Assembly (NCBI RefSeq): GCF_014168535.1
Contig: NZ_CP060007.1
Location: forward strand, 3,224,001-3,288,000
Reading direction: 5' to 3'
Length of the DNA: 64,000 bases
From: Lacibacter sediminis
Lineage (GTDB): Bacteria; Bacteroidota; Bacteroidia; Chitinophagales; Chitinophagaceae
The translations under genes were made by a program, and so were the position numbers. Below the pieces are notes generated by a model. That model was not told the origin of the DNA, searched no databases, and saw only the letters and a list, made by a program, of their open reading frames with translations. This document shows, in pieces, positions 36,005 to 44,761 of this stretch. Numbering within the stretch: the stretch's first letter is position 1; each line of letters opens with the position of its first letter.

Positions 36005-37381
36005 TTATTTATTCATAATTCTTACCAACGAGAGTTTTCCAATTAACCATTTTGGGAAATTCAGTTTGATCTGTTTGTAAGTGAGCGAACGCCATAACCA
36101 TTCCAACGGACCGAATTTGAAATGTTTGAGCCAAAACGGACTGTAGATCAACTGCAGCACCCATATTACTCCTACTACATAAAACAATTGATAAATTTCC
36201 AGTTGATCATAATAACCAAGTCCATATCCAAAGAAGAAGAAAGAACAAAGTATGGTTTGAACAATATAGTTTGTGAGCGCCATTTGTCCTGCTGCCTGTA
36301 ACCGTTTACACAAGGCCGTTAGATAACCTGATTTGATCAACAGTATGATGGCTGCACAATGTGCCATTACCATAAAGATGCGCTGCAACGGGTACAATAA
36401 ACTTTTCCAGGGAACAGGATTTTGCTCCATCTGTTGAATGATTGCCGCTGCAGAAGAAGTATAATGAGCGTTATACCACAATTCATAAACTGCTACGGGA
36501 AGAGCAACAACATAGCCTATCAACATCGTTAAACGGTATTGCCGGCTGCTCCATTTTCCGGTTAAGAAGCCCCACTTCAACAAAGCTATTCCCAATAACA
36601 TCAATGCAATATTATCGCCCAGTTCAACCAACAAATAAGTTGTTTCAGCTTTGAAAGCTTTAGGTCGAACCTCAGATGCTACCACTTCATAGGTTCCTCT
36701 CATCCTCTCAACACTTGCCTGTGCACCAGCTTCATCGGGCAGCATTGTTTTTTCCGCTTCCTTCCAATCCGCAATTGACTGCTGCTGCAAAGCTGTTAAC
36801 TGTTGCCCTGCCTGTTGCACTTTATCAGCTTCGTTAAAAGCAAGACGTTTATCCCGCATATCACGGTAAAAAAAAGTACCCATCACAAACCAGATGACTG
36901 TAACTAACGGTATAGCCATCAGCATATAACCTGGCTTCATCTTACGTAACAGAAATACAATCATGCCAAACAACCCATAGAAAAAAAGAACATCACCATT
37001 CCATAAAAGCAAATGTGCGTGTGCAAGACCAAACACGATCAACCAGGCCAAACGCAGATACAACAGCCTTGTAACACGTTTAGGATCGATCGTATCCTTG
37101 TTCATGCTGAATAAAAGTATACCTGCACCAAAAAGCATACAGAACAAAGCCCGCATCTTTCCCTCAAAAAAAATATACATAGCGGCATAGGTAAAAAAGT
37201 TGCTGCTGGTTTTATCTGTAAATAATTTATTCCCGAAATCACCTCCAGTTGAGATGCCAAATCCGCCAATATTCACTACAAGAATTCCTAATACGGCAAT
37301 GCCTCTTAATACATCAATAAATACAATACGGTTATTACGGCTTAACGGGGCCGCTGCTAAAGAAGAAGATCGAAACTCCAT
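36005..37381 (-). CDS. DUF418 family membrane protein (1 of 3)
   Basis: 458 residues with about eight to ten membrane helices. The start (RIVFIDVLRGIAVLGILVVNIGGFG), the LFGAGILLF segment, NGDVLFFYGLFGMI and the C-terminal DUF418 block (ALTNYIVQTILCSFFFFGYGLGYYDQL, then PFWLKHFKFGPLEWLWRSLTY) define the family. A hydrophilic loop of about 80 residues sits mid-protein. The family is related by fold to membrane acyltransferases (inference); function is unknown. Two further DUF418 genes lie 1.3-4.2 kb to the right. Confidence 0.92.
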   Translation of the reverse strand: MEFRSSSLAAAPLSRNNRIVFIDVLRGIAVLGILVVNIGGFGISTGGDFGNKLFTDKTSSNFFTYAAMYIFFEGKMRALFCMLFGAGILLFSMNKDTIDPKRVTRLLYLRLAWLIVFGLAHAHLLLWNGDVLFFYGLFGMIVFLLRKMKPGYMLMAIPLVTVIWFVMGTFFYRDMRDKRLAFNEADKVQQAGQQLTALQQQSIADWKEAEKTMLPDEAGAQASVERMRGTYEVVASEVRPKAFKAETTYLLVELGDNIALMLLGIALLKWGFLTGKWSSRQYRLTMLIGYVVALPVAVYELWYNAHYTSSAAAIIQQMEQNPVPWKSLLYPLQRIFMVMAHCAAIILLIKSGYLTALCKRLQAAGQMALTNYIVQTILCSFFFFGYGLGYYDQLEIYQLFYVVGVIWVLQLIYSPFWLKHFKFGPLEWLWRSLTYKQIKLNFPKWLIGKLSLVRIMNK

Positions 37382-37556
37382 GGGTTGGTTGGTTGAATGT
37401 GGAGGCAGCGGGTGCAGGTACGTTTTTTATGAGGCTATACCGTAAATATATTTCTTATACCTGCATGAAGTTGCAGCAGAAGCAAGTTGCTGCGTGAAAT
37501 AAGGAATAACACTTAGTGGGTGTTTATTAAATGCGATTAAATAAGACGAAGTTTGT

Positions 37557-37910
37557 TTATTGCTGTACGAAATGCCAGCATACTCCTGCAAGATCAATGA
37601 TGTTCACTTCTCTTCCATAAGGTTGATCGGATACTTCTCCAATGCGAATGCCATATTTCTGCGGTAATTGTTTTTCCAACACCTCAGCACGAAAGGCATC
37701 TGCATTTTCAACACCAACACTCAGCATAAAATTTTCAGCGAATGCTTTATTATCGTATTTCTGTAGAATAAAGCGGAAGCCATTATTTTCAAACCCGGTA
37801 TAATCGCCCATATCCCAAGTGAGGTTAAACCCAAGCTCAGTAAAAAAAGCTTTTGATTCTGCAAACGTGCTGCCCGAAGGAACAAATGGCTGGAGAGAAA
37901 GAAATTTCAT
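37557..37910 (-). CDS. VOC (glyoxalase-fold) family protein
   Basis: 117 residues from the ATG at 37910, chosen because KFLSLQPFVPSGSTFAESKAFF begins the fold. Two beta-alpha-beta-beta-beta halves: FFTELGFNLTWDMGDYTGFE, then VGVENADAFRAEVLEKQLPQKYG and GREVNIIDLAGVCWHFVQ. Metal ligands typical of glyoxalase I are not all evident, so this could be a binding or resistance protein of the VOC superfamily. It sits between DUF418 and DinB genes, all leftward. Confidence 0.78.
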   Translation of the reverse strand: MKFLSLQPFVPSGSTFAESKAFFTELGFNLTWDMGDYTGFENNGFRFILQKYDNKAFAENFMLSVGVENADAFRAEVLEKQLPQKYGIRIGEVSDQPYGREVNIIDLAGVCWHFVQQ

Positions 37911-38024
37911 ACAACGATGTTTGTCTAAAGATAATATTTTACAGACTGACGATTTAGAACCGTGCCGACCAATGTTAACAACCAGCAGACTAAGTGAAGT
38001 TTTGTAAAAGGGAGAATTAAGTAA

Positions 38025-38055
38025 AAGAAACAGCCCGTACAAATTGCACGGGCTG
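38025..38055 (-). terminator. Terminator of the DinB gene (leftward)
   Basis: Stem CAGCCCGT (38031-38038) and ACGGGCTG (38048-38055), followed on the leftward strand by a T-rich tract. Confidence 0.65.
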
Positions 38056-38076
38056 ATAAACTTTGAACCAAGATTT

Positions 38077-38568
38077 TTATTTCAATAACAACATTTGCCC
38101 AAGGTGATTGGCCATGTGACCCGTGCGGTTCATCAATACATTTAATTTGTTGCGATGCGGTTCATTGGCAAAATCTTCTGCCGATACAGCCGTATGCCGC
38201 TCGAGCCATTCATCAACATCTGTTGTTTCAAAAATGGTTGCGAGTTTTGCATTCACTGCCTGCAGTTTTTCTTTCAGCTCACTTACAGTTGGCATAGCAA
38301 ACCCCGACTTGTCAGGATTCTTAATGAACACTTCTTCCAGCTCTGGATATAAGCGATCACTAAAACCCAGCAGTGGTAATAAAGCATCACTTACTGCAAT
38401 CAAATGCCCCAACAGGTAAACACCGGTATTGCGTCCCGGAGCTATTTCTTTTTTCAGTTGCTCATCTGTTAACGCCTCAAGCAATTTATTGAGTTGTTTG
38501 TTTTGTGATTCCCATGCGCTGATCGCCATTTTCACCAGCAGGTTCAATTGTGTAGTTGTATTTTCCAT
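38077..38568 (-). CDS. DinB-family four-helix protein
   Basis: 163 residues. The DinB fold shows a four-helix bundle with three His at the metal positions: YLLGHLIAVSDALLPLLG (first His, about residue 55), ERHTAVSAEDFAN (second region) and RTGHMANHLGQMLLLK (third, near residue 150-155). DinB-like enzymes include thiol transferases and bacillithiol/mycothiol-dependent enzymes; which activity applies is not known. Leftward, with its own terminator; divergent from the second DUF418 gene. Confidence 0.8.
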   Translation of the reverse strand: MENTTTQLNLLVKMAISAWESQNKQLNKLLEALTDEQLKKEIAPGRNTGVYLLGHLIAVSDALLPLLGFSDRLYPELEEVFIKNPDKSGFAMPTVSELKEKLQAVNAKLATIFETTDVDEWLERHTAVSAEDFANEPHRNKLNVLMNRTGHMANHLGQMLLLK

Positions 38569-38725
38569 TCTTCATTATTTGAACAGCAAATCTACGTTGC
38601 TTTACCACAATACCGGTATGCTGTTTAATCCCCACTCTTCAAGAATCAAAAGAAACTGCTTGCATTTTCCAAATCTAATTTCTAAGTTTATCTATTCCCT
38701 CATTTCAACCAACCAAAATCTGCGT

Positions 38726-40177
38726 ATGTCGAACAATTTTGTTGACATGGAACAGGACAGTTCTGTTCCTTCTCCAGTTAGCACCAATCCCATTCCAGAA
38801 AGGCTGTTTTCGCTCGATGTAATAAGAGGCATCGCCTTGCTGGGTATTTTACTCATCAGCATCTGGGAGTTTGGCGGTTTCAGCACCAACGAACAAAACC
38901 GGTTACGCTTACTGGGTAAAGGTTTCGATTTTAATTTATTTGCCTCTGCCCTGCTGCTGTTCGAAGGTAAAATGCGTGCTTTGTTTTCTTTGGTATTTGG
39001 TGCAGGTATAATCCTTTATATGCAAAAACCAAATCAACCTGGTTTACCTTCTACCCAGGAACTATATATCCGCCGGCAAATGTGGTTGATGGCATTTGGT
39101 GTGATCAATGCCTTCCTTTTGTTATGGCCCGGTGATATTCTTTTTCAATATGGAGTGATGGGTATTTTATTATTCCCTTTCTTCAGAATGAGTAAAAAAG
39201 GTTTATTGATCGCTGCAATTATTGTAACACTCATTTACTGCGGAAAAATGTATTGGTTTTATGCAGATGACCATAAAGCCTATAAAAAATTCAAAGCCAT
39301 AGAACTGATCGAACAAAAAAATAAAAAGGACAGTGCTGCACAGCATATAAAAGACAGCTTGTCCGGTATGTCAAAAGCAGATCTGGCAAAAAGTGATTCG
39401 CTCTTTAAAGAAAAAACAAAACTGAACAGAATACAGGAAGGCGATAAATCACGTTGGGAAGGATTGGTAAAGGGTTTGAAATACGATTCAACAAAAGCTC
39501 CGGAGAAAGGCGAAAAAACTGCTATGTGGGGCAACTATAAAAAAGTGTGGCAACATCTTTACCAACGTGCACAAGGAAAAGAAGCAGCATGGCTTTACAG
39601 GATCGGCATATGGGATATTGGTTCAATGATGTTATTGGGAATGGCTTTACTCGGCTTTGGTTTTTTCAGCAACCGGTTTTCAACAGGCACTTATGTATTG
39701 CTTGCAATTGCGGGTATTGCTCTTGGAATCTTTTTAGGCTGGCTGCGGCTCGATCTGCAACACAGCAAGCATGTTGACTATATAAAATACCTCAGCAAGA
39801 AACCTATCTCTCCTATGCAATTCTTTCCCATTGAAAGATTATCACTTGCATTAGGTTATGCAAGTTTGATCATGTTGTTGCTACGAATGAAATTGTTGCA
39901 ATGGTTGTGGCAGGCATTTGCAGCAACAGGCCGGCTTGCATTCAGCAATTATTTTATGCAAACAATTATCTGCACACTTTTCTTTTATGGATATGGGTTT
40001 GGATACTTTGGCAGATTAACACAAGCTCAACTTTACTTTTTTGTTGTAGAAATATGGATCGTACAAATGGTGTTCTCCGTTTTCTGGTTAAGGTTTTATC
40101 AATACGGGCCCGTGGAATGGCTATGGCGATGTCTTGTATATCGCAAACGTTTTTCAAATAAAAAGGAAAACGCATAG
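38726..40177 (+). CDS. DUF418 family membrane protein (2 of 3), long loop variant
   Basis: 483 residues from the ATG at 38726; a second ATG 21 bp on is possible. Starts FSLDVIRGIALLGILLISIWEFG, then LVFGAGIILYM, GDILFQYGVMGILL, and ends LAFSNYFMQTIICTLFFYGYGFGYFG plus the Gly-Pro-x-Glu-Trp-Leu-Trp block. It differs from its two paralogues by a hydrophilic, Lys/Asp-rich insert of about 110 residues (about 185-300) between the central helices. The third DUF418 gene follows 40 bp later, so the two are likely co-transcribed. Confidence 0.92.
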   Translation: MSNNFVDMEQDSSVPSPVSTNPIPERLFSLDVIRGIALLGILLISIWEFGGFSTNEQNRLRLLGKGFDFNLFASALLLFEGKMRALFSLVFGAGIILYMQKPNQPGLPSTQELYIRRQMWLMAFGVINAFLLLWPGDILFQYGVMGILLFPFFRMSKKGLLIAAIIVTLIYCGKMYWFYADDHKAYKKFKAIELIEQKNKKDSAAQHIKDSLSGMSKADLAKSDSLFKEKTKLNRIQEGDKSRWEGLVKGLKYDSTKAPEKGEKTAMWGNYKKVWQHLYQRAQGKEAAWLYRIGIWDIGSMMLLGMALLGFGFFSNRFSTGTYVLLAIAGIALGIFLGWLRLDLQHSKHVDYIKYLSKKPISPMQFFPIERLSLALGYASLIMLLLRMKLLQWLWQAFAATGRLAFSNYFMQTIICTLFFYGYGFGYFGRLTQAQLYFFVVEIWIVQMVFSVFWLRFYQYGPVEWLWRCLVYRKRFSNKKENA

Positions 40178-40217
40178 TACAGCCGAACCATTTTTGTAAC
40201 AACTCAAACTCTACTTC

Positions 40218-41540
40218 ATGCAAACATATTCAACCGACAATCACTTGAAACCGGTTCAGCAGGCGGAGCGTATCAAAACAGTGGATATGATCCGTGGCTT
40301 TGCCTTACTGGGTATTTTACTCATGAACATTCCCGGCTTTGGTATTAACTGGGACGCATGGCACAGGATCATGACCGGTCCTGAAAACACAAAAGACTAT
40401 TATACGTTCGCAGCGATTGCTACTTTTTTTGAAGGCACCATGCGTGGACTTTTTTCCATGCTCTTTGGTGCAGGTATGATCTTATTTACACTCAATAAAA
40501 AGGATACAGCTACAGGTCCAACAGTTACAGAATATTATTACAGAAGACTATTGTGGCTGGTTTTATTCGGAGTGTTCAATGCATTTGTTTTGCTTTGGTT
40601 TGGCGATATTCTCTTTTACTATGGCATGTGTGGTATGATGCTCTATGCATTCCGCAACACAAATCCTAAATGGCTATTGGTATTGGGTTTTGTTTGCATG
40701 GGTGTTACGATGCTGAAACAACAATTAAACTGGAATGAAACTACAGAGAAGCGGAAAGCTTATAACGAAGCGATAGCAGTTAGTAAAACGGGTAAACAGT
40801 TAAGTGCTGAACAGCAAGCTGCAAAAGATGAATGGCTTGAAATGGAGAAAAGAAGAAAGCCCGATACTACAATTACCAATCGTAACCTGCGAACAATGCA
40901 ATCGGGTTATATTACCATTTATCAATACTGGATCCCAAAAAATGCAGATGGTGAAACATGGGGTCTATATCACCAATGGTTCTGGGATGGTTTAACCATG
41001 ATGTTTATTGGCATGGCATTGTTTGGATGGGGATTCTTCAGCAACAAACTTTCTACATCAACCTATGGTATGTGGCTGCTTGTTGGTTATGGAATTGGAA
41101 TACCCATCAGTTGGTTCGTTTTCAGAGGAAGTCTTGAGGATGCACGGAACATTGGATTGTATGCTGATCGTTACTATGTAAACCACACACTGTTGTACGA
41201 TGTAAGAAGAATATTGTTATCCCTTGGACATGCAAGTTTGTTGATGGTTATTTTCAGAAGTAATATTGTGCCCTGGCTTATGCGGGCATTGGCAAATGTG
41301 GGTCAACTTGCATTTACCAATTACCTGATGCAATCGATCATTTGTACATGGTTCTTTTATGGCTATGGTTTCGGATGGTATAACAAATTAGCATTTTACG
41401 AACTCTATTACGTTGTATTTGCTGTTTGGATCTTCCAGCTTATATTCTCTTCGATCTGGTTAAAGTATTTCCGGTTTGGACCGTTTGAATGGCTATGGCG
41501 TTCATTAACGTACTGGCAAATGCAACCAATGAAGAGATGA
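40218..41540 (+). CDS. DUF418 family membrane protein (3 of 3)
   Basis: 440 residues, ATG at 40218. Family landmarks: IKTVDMIRGFALLGILLMN, LFGAGMILF, WFGDILFYYGMCGMML, ALANVGQLAFTNYLMQSIIC and YFRFGPFEWLWRSLTYW. Closest by eye to the copy at 36005-37381 (shared RSLTYxQ end). The central loop has about 80 residues. Tandem with the second copy, 40 bp apart. A T-rich inverted repeat 50 bp past the stop can terminate it. Confidence 0.92.
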   Translation: MQTYSTDNHLKPVQQAERIKTVDMIRGFALLGILLMNIPGFGINWDAWHRIMTGPENTKDYYTFAAIATFFEGTMRGLFSMLFGAGMILFTLNKKDTATGPTVTEYYYRRLLWLVLFGVFNAFVLLWFGDILFYYGMCGMMLYAFRNTNPKWLLVLGFVCMGVTMLKQQLNWNETTEKRKAYNEAIAVSKTGKQLSAEQQAAKDEWLEMEKRRKPDTTITNRNLRTMQSGYITIYQYWIPKNADGETWGLYHQWFWDGLTMMFIGMALFGWGFFSNKLSTSTYGMWLLVGYGIGIPISWFVFRGSLEDARNIGLYADRYYVNHTLLYDVRRILLSLGHASLLMVIFRSNIVPWLMRALANVGQLAFTNYLMQSIICTWFFYGYGFGWYNKLAFYELYYVVFAVWIFQLIFSSIWLKYFRFGPFEWLWRSLTYWQMQPMKR

Positions 41541-41589
41541 TGAACGAAGAGTATTCCGGCAATAACCTGTTCGTTAAAAAATAACAATA

Positions 41590-41634
41590 GTAAAGCGACT
41601 GAAAAAAGATTCACTATTTTTTCAGTCGCTTTAC
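41590..41634. terminator. 18-bp perfect inverted repeat, terminator shared by convergent genes
   Basis: GTAAAGCGACTGAAAAAA (41590-41607) and its exact complement at 41617-41634, loop 9 nt. The right arm is the last six codons of the leftward 61-aa gene, and its stop codon lies in the loop (41614-41616). Confidence 0.8.
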
Positions 41635-41799
41635 TGCTTCAACAAATTCCCAGATCGTGTCTGTGGTTTTGTCTATCAGTTCAGGTTCCAGGTATTCATA
41701 AATATCAATAACTTTTCCCGCATGTGCTTCTGCAAGTGCATCCAGCAATTGAGGCATTGTCATTTCTTTTAAGCGGGCAATAATATATGCTTGTTCCAT
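41614..41799 (-). CDS. Small helical protein, 61 aa
   Basis: ATG at 41799, stop TAG at 41614-41616. No signal or membrane segment; predicted helical (ARLKEMTMPQLLDALAEAH, then DTIWEFVEAVKRLKK). Reads like a regulatory or adaptor mini-protein, but I recognise no family. Its last six codons form one arm of the 18-bp inverted repeat, so coding end and terminator are the same DNA. It lies 103 bp upstream of the M48 gene's stop region, on the same strand. Confidence 0.6.
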   Translation of the reverse strand: MEQAYIIARLKEMTMPQLLDALAEAHAGKVIDIYEYLEPELIDKTTDTIWEFVEAVKRLKK

Positions 41800-41829
41800 T
41801 TTTAAAAGTAAAAGAAACCACGCACAAAA

Positions 41830-41865
41830 AGAACGCCCCTTAACCGGCTACTGCCTGGTTAAGGG
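41830..41865 (-). terminator. Terminator of the M48 gene (leftward)
   Basis: A 9-bp stem (CCCTTAACC at 41837-41845, GGTTAAGGG at 41857-41865), followed on the leftward strand by a CTTTTT tract. Confidence 0.7.
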
Positions 41866-41901
41866 ACGACGAAATTTGAGTTTCATGGTTTTCAGCGATA
41901 A

Positions 41902-42708
41902 TTATCGCTTCAAGGGTTTATAATATTTCAATGCTTCGGGCATATGTCGTTGAAGATTGGCAATCCTGGTTTCATCAGACGGATGACTGCTTAAAAACTC
42001 AGGAGGCTTTGTTCCGCCAGCTGCTGCCATTCGTTGCCATAAAGCAATTGCTTCCTGCGGATTGTAACCTGCCATTGCTGAAAAATAAAGTCCGTACTGA
42101 TCGGCTTCATTTTCATCCTTTCTGGAAAAAGGTAACATAACTCCCACTGTAGTTCCCACACCATACGCTGTCATAAACATATTTTGTGTTTCAGCCGGTT
42201 TATTGGCAAGAGCAATTTGCAATGCTGCTCCACCCAGTTGTTGCAACAAACCCTGGCTCATACGTTGGCTGCCATGCTGTGCAACAGCATGTGCAATTTC
42301 ATGACCTATCACCACTGCTAATGCAGCCTCATTTTGTGTGATGGGTAACAATCCGGTATACACAACTACTTTACCACCGGGCATACACCAGGCGTTTGCA
42401 TCTTTGTTATCAATTAAATTAAATTCCCACTTATAACCATCCAATACGGTAGTGAGCCCTTTCGCATCATAGAACTTTTGTATGGCTGATGCAATACGTG
42501 TTCCAATACGTCGAACCATTTCGGCATCCTTGTTTACACTAGCATTGACAACTTTATTCTCACTTAAAAAAGTATTGTATTGTTGCTGAGCCATTGACTG
42601 TAACTCAGTTTCAGACACAAGGCTCAACTGTTTGCGCCCGGTAACCATGTTTTGGGTACATCCTATGAACAGGATTGCCACCATGAAAGAAGTAAAAAGA
42701 TTTTTCAT
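41902..42708 (-). CDS. M48-family metallopeptidase lipoprotein (LoiP/Oma1-like)
   Basis: 268 residues. Lipobox ILFIGC gives lipidated Cys at 17. Zinc site HEIAH at about 136-140 with the third ligand in the DENEAD motif (Glu at about 199). The early TGRKQLSLVSETEL and later SHPSDETRIANL are typical of periplasmic M48 quality-control peptidases. The enzyme likely degrades misfolded envelope proteins. Transcribed alone with its own terminator. Confidence 0.92.
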   Translation of the reverse strand: MKNLFTSFMVAILFIGCTQNMVTGRKQLSLVSETELQSMAQQQYNTFLSENKVVNASVNKDAEMVRRIGTRIASAIQKFYDAKGLTTVLDGYKWEFNLIDNKDANAWCMPGGKVVVYTGLLPITQNEAALAVVIGHEIAHAVAQHGSQRMSQGLLQQLGGAALQIALANKPAETQNMFMTAYGVGTTVGVMLPFSRKDENEADQYGLYFSAMAGYNPQEAIALWQRMAAAGGTKPPEFLSSHPSDETRIANLQRHMPEALKYYKPLKR

Positions 42709-43009
42709 TCTGCTATAATTATTTTTTACAGTACTATTCGATTCTCAAACCTGTTTACAGAAATAAATGTTTTGTTACTGAATCAACAGAATACTGCGTT
42801 TGCAAAGATTGCGCTGTGCCTTCGGTTAAATGTTATACAATTCAGTGGATTCGTTGTATCATTCACATGTTTGGTGGTTTTTTATACAATTCAGCGCCAT
42901 AACAACATCTGTATCAAAACGATCTCACCTCATTTATCAACATCTTTTCTAATGGCATGATGCTTGTTTAATCTATGAAGTCAGTCTTATAACCTTAAAC
43001 TCCTATACA
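42709..43009. other. Gene-free divergent region
   Basis: About 300 bp between the leftward M48 gene and the rightward small Ig-like gene. It must carry both promoters, but no exact TAnnTTTG box or repeat was identified. Confidence 0.4.
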
Positions 43010-43330
43010 ATGAAAGCAAACTATTTCGATTTTGCAGCCATGCTGCTCTCCGTTTTGTTATTATCAGCATTTGTTTTTCAAAATGGCGGCACCATAAAAG
43101 GAAGTGTAATACCTGTAGAAAATGCATTCAGAGCCTTCGCTATTCTTGAAAAGGATACCATCAAAAGCAATATCGTTGGAGGCAATTTTGTGCTCACTGA
43201 TCTGAAACCGGGGACTTATCAACTCATCATTGAAGCGATTCCGCCATACCAGCACAAGTTCCTTACAGGCATCGCTGTAAAACAAGGCGAATCCACAAAC
43301 GTCGGGGAAATTCAACTGTTGTTGAAATAA
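43010..43330 (+). CDS. Small exported carboxypeptidase-regulatory-like (Ig-fold) protein
   Basis: 106 residues: an N-terminal membrane or signal helix (ANYFDFAAMLLSVLLLSAFVFQ), then one Ig-like domain: GGTIKGSVIPVENAFRAFAIL, NFVLTDLKPGTYQLIIEAIPPYQ, VGEIQLLLK. Such domains bind or stabilise envelope partners. It lies 73 bp before the L,D-transpeptidase gene on the same strand, so it may be co-transcribed and aid it (inference). Confidence 0.65.
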   Translation: MKANYFDFAAMLLSVLLLSAFVFQNGGTIKGSVIPVENAFRAFAILEKDTIKSNIVGGNFVLTDLKPGTYQLIIEAIPPYQHKFLTGIAVKQGESTNVGEIQLLLK

Positions 43331-43403
43331 GAATGTAGCATTTAGTATTTTTTTGTGGCATAACCTTTGCCAAGCAGGAGTATACACTCAAATCACAACG
43401 GCA

Positions 43404-44264
43404 ATGAACATGCGTTACTCCCATATTGTATTTATCCTGCTTACCGCATTTGCCTTTATGCAATGCGAACAACCGGTTGAACAAAAAAAAATCGCAAAGA
43501 AAAAAAGATCGTGGATAAAACCTGCCAGCCTGAGCTACCATGTTGAAAAACCGAATGAATGGTTACAAAAAAACGCAACAGCTCCACAAAAGAAAATTGT
43601 ATTGGCAGTAAACCGAACAGACAGCAGTTTTTTAAAAAGAATGGATTCGATACTTGTGCCTGATGATCTCAGCGGCGATCTTGAATTATATCTCCCTTTT
43701 CCAACAAGTGTATCTTATTTAAGTAATATTGAAAAAATTATTTTCTTCTCTTATCCTACCCAAACATTTGGAGCGTATGAGTATGGAGAGCTTATATATG
43801 CAGGCCCGACAAATATGGGACGTAAAGCAGATCCTACTCCAACAGGTTTGTATTACACCAACTGGAAAGCAGAAAAAACAACCAGCACATTTAATGATGA
43901 GTGGGATCTCTTATGGAATTTCAATATTGAAAATAAACTGGGCGTAGGTTTTCATCAATATGAGTTGCCCGGTTATCCTGCATCGCATTCCTGTTTGCGG
44001 TTGTTAGAGAGTGATGCAAAGTTGTTGTATGAATGGGCCGATCAATGGGTACTTGACAAGAAAGAAGAACTTCTTGCAAAAGGAACACCTGTCATTGTAT
44101 TTGGCAGCTATCCTTTTGATGGAGTAAAACCATGGTTGCAATTAATCAGTGACCCGCATTCATTGGATGTAACAGAAACAACAATACAACAGATAACGAC
44201 TCCGTTTATAAATGACATTTTGAAACAACAGGAAAAGAGAATGAAAGTTGTTGTAAGTAAATGA
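43404..44264 (+). CDS. L,D-transpeptidase (YkuD-domain) lipoprotein
   Basis: 286 residues from the ATG at 43404. Lipobox AFAFMQC gives Cys at 21, then a basic linker (KKIAKKKRSW). The YkuD catalytic region shows YPASHSCLRLLESDA: His and Cys-x-Arg in the family's HxxxSHGCxR-like order, with Ser in place of Gly before the Cys. The preceding TFGAYEYGELIYAGPTN segment fits the beta-sandwich. The enzyme would form 3-3 crosslinks or attach proteins in peptidoglycan. Confidence 0.82.
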   Translation: MNMRYSHIVFILLTAFAFMQCEQPVEQKKIAKKKRSWIKPASLSYHVEKPNEWLQKNATAPQKKIVLAVNRTDSSFLKRMDSILVPDDLSGDLELYLPFPTSVSYLSNIEKIIFFSYPTQTFGAYEYGELIYAGPTNMGRKADPTPTGLYYTNWKAEKTTSTFNDEWDLLWNFNIENKLGVGFHQYELPGYPASHSCLRLLESDAKLLYEWADQWVLDKKEELLAKGTPVIVFGSYPFDGVKPWLQLISDPHSLDVTETTIQQITTPFINDILKQQEKRMKVVVSK

Positions 44265-44427
44265 TCATGTTTTATCGATACGAGATTATTTAAACTGAAC
44301 TTTTCTGAATCAATAAACATAATGTAGCTTAAAAATATATTCTTGTGTAAATTTTTCTCTTCAATATATTTTTCGTGATTAGTAAAATAATTATCGGTTG
44401 TATCGTTGCACAAAAAACACAAACACA

Positions 44428-44538
44428 ATGTATTATCTCTTTCAAAAGAATAATGATCACGCATGTTTACGCATAATCGTAAATCTCCCTGACATTATTG
44501 CTGTGGAAAACTTAGCACAGTGTTTGTCAGTGCATTAA
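44428..44538 (+). CDS. Possible 36-aa open frame (doubtful)
   Basis: ATG at 44428, TAA at 44536-44538: a 36-codon frame with ordinary composition (LRIIVNLPDIIAVENLAQ), in the 500-bp gap between the L,D-transpeptidase and transglycosylase genes. No ribosome-binding site, promoter or known family supports it. The rest of the gap (44265-44761) shows only the promoter listed next. Confidence 0.2.
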   Translation: MYYLFQKNNDHACLRIIVNLPDIIAVENLAQCLSVH

Positions 44539-44671
44539 GCTGTCAGCGTAGTTTTACGTACCCGGTTTATTATGATTCGCCGAAAATGCATTCTACTTTT
44601 GTTCTCGCATCGCTTACAATGATGCATGCAGTTACAACCGTACTTTAAATAAACCGTAACCCGATCACTGT

Positions 44672-44702
44672 TTTGTAACTGCAGTTCTCTCCAATACTTT
44701 AT
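44672..44702 (+). promoter_or_regulatory. Promoter of the lytic transglycosylase gene
   Basis: TTTG at 44672-44675 and TACTTTAT at 44695-44702 (one mismatch to TAnnTTTG) with 19 bp between, 60 bp before the ATG. This is the best-spaced Bacteroidota-type promoter in the window. Confidence 0.5.
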
Positions 44703-44761
44703 AGAAAAACTGTTTTTAGAAATCCATTTCCCATGAGCATTTCTTTACTAAAAACAGTACA

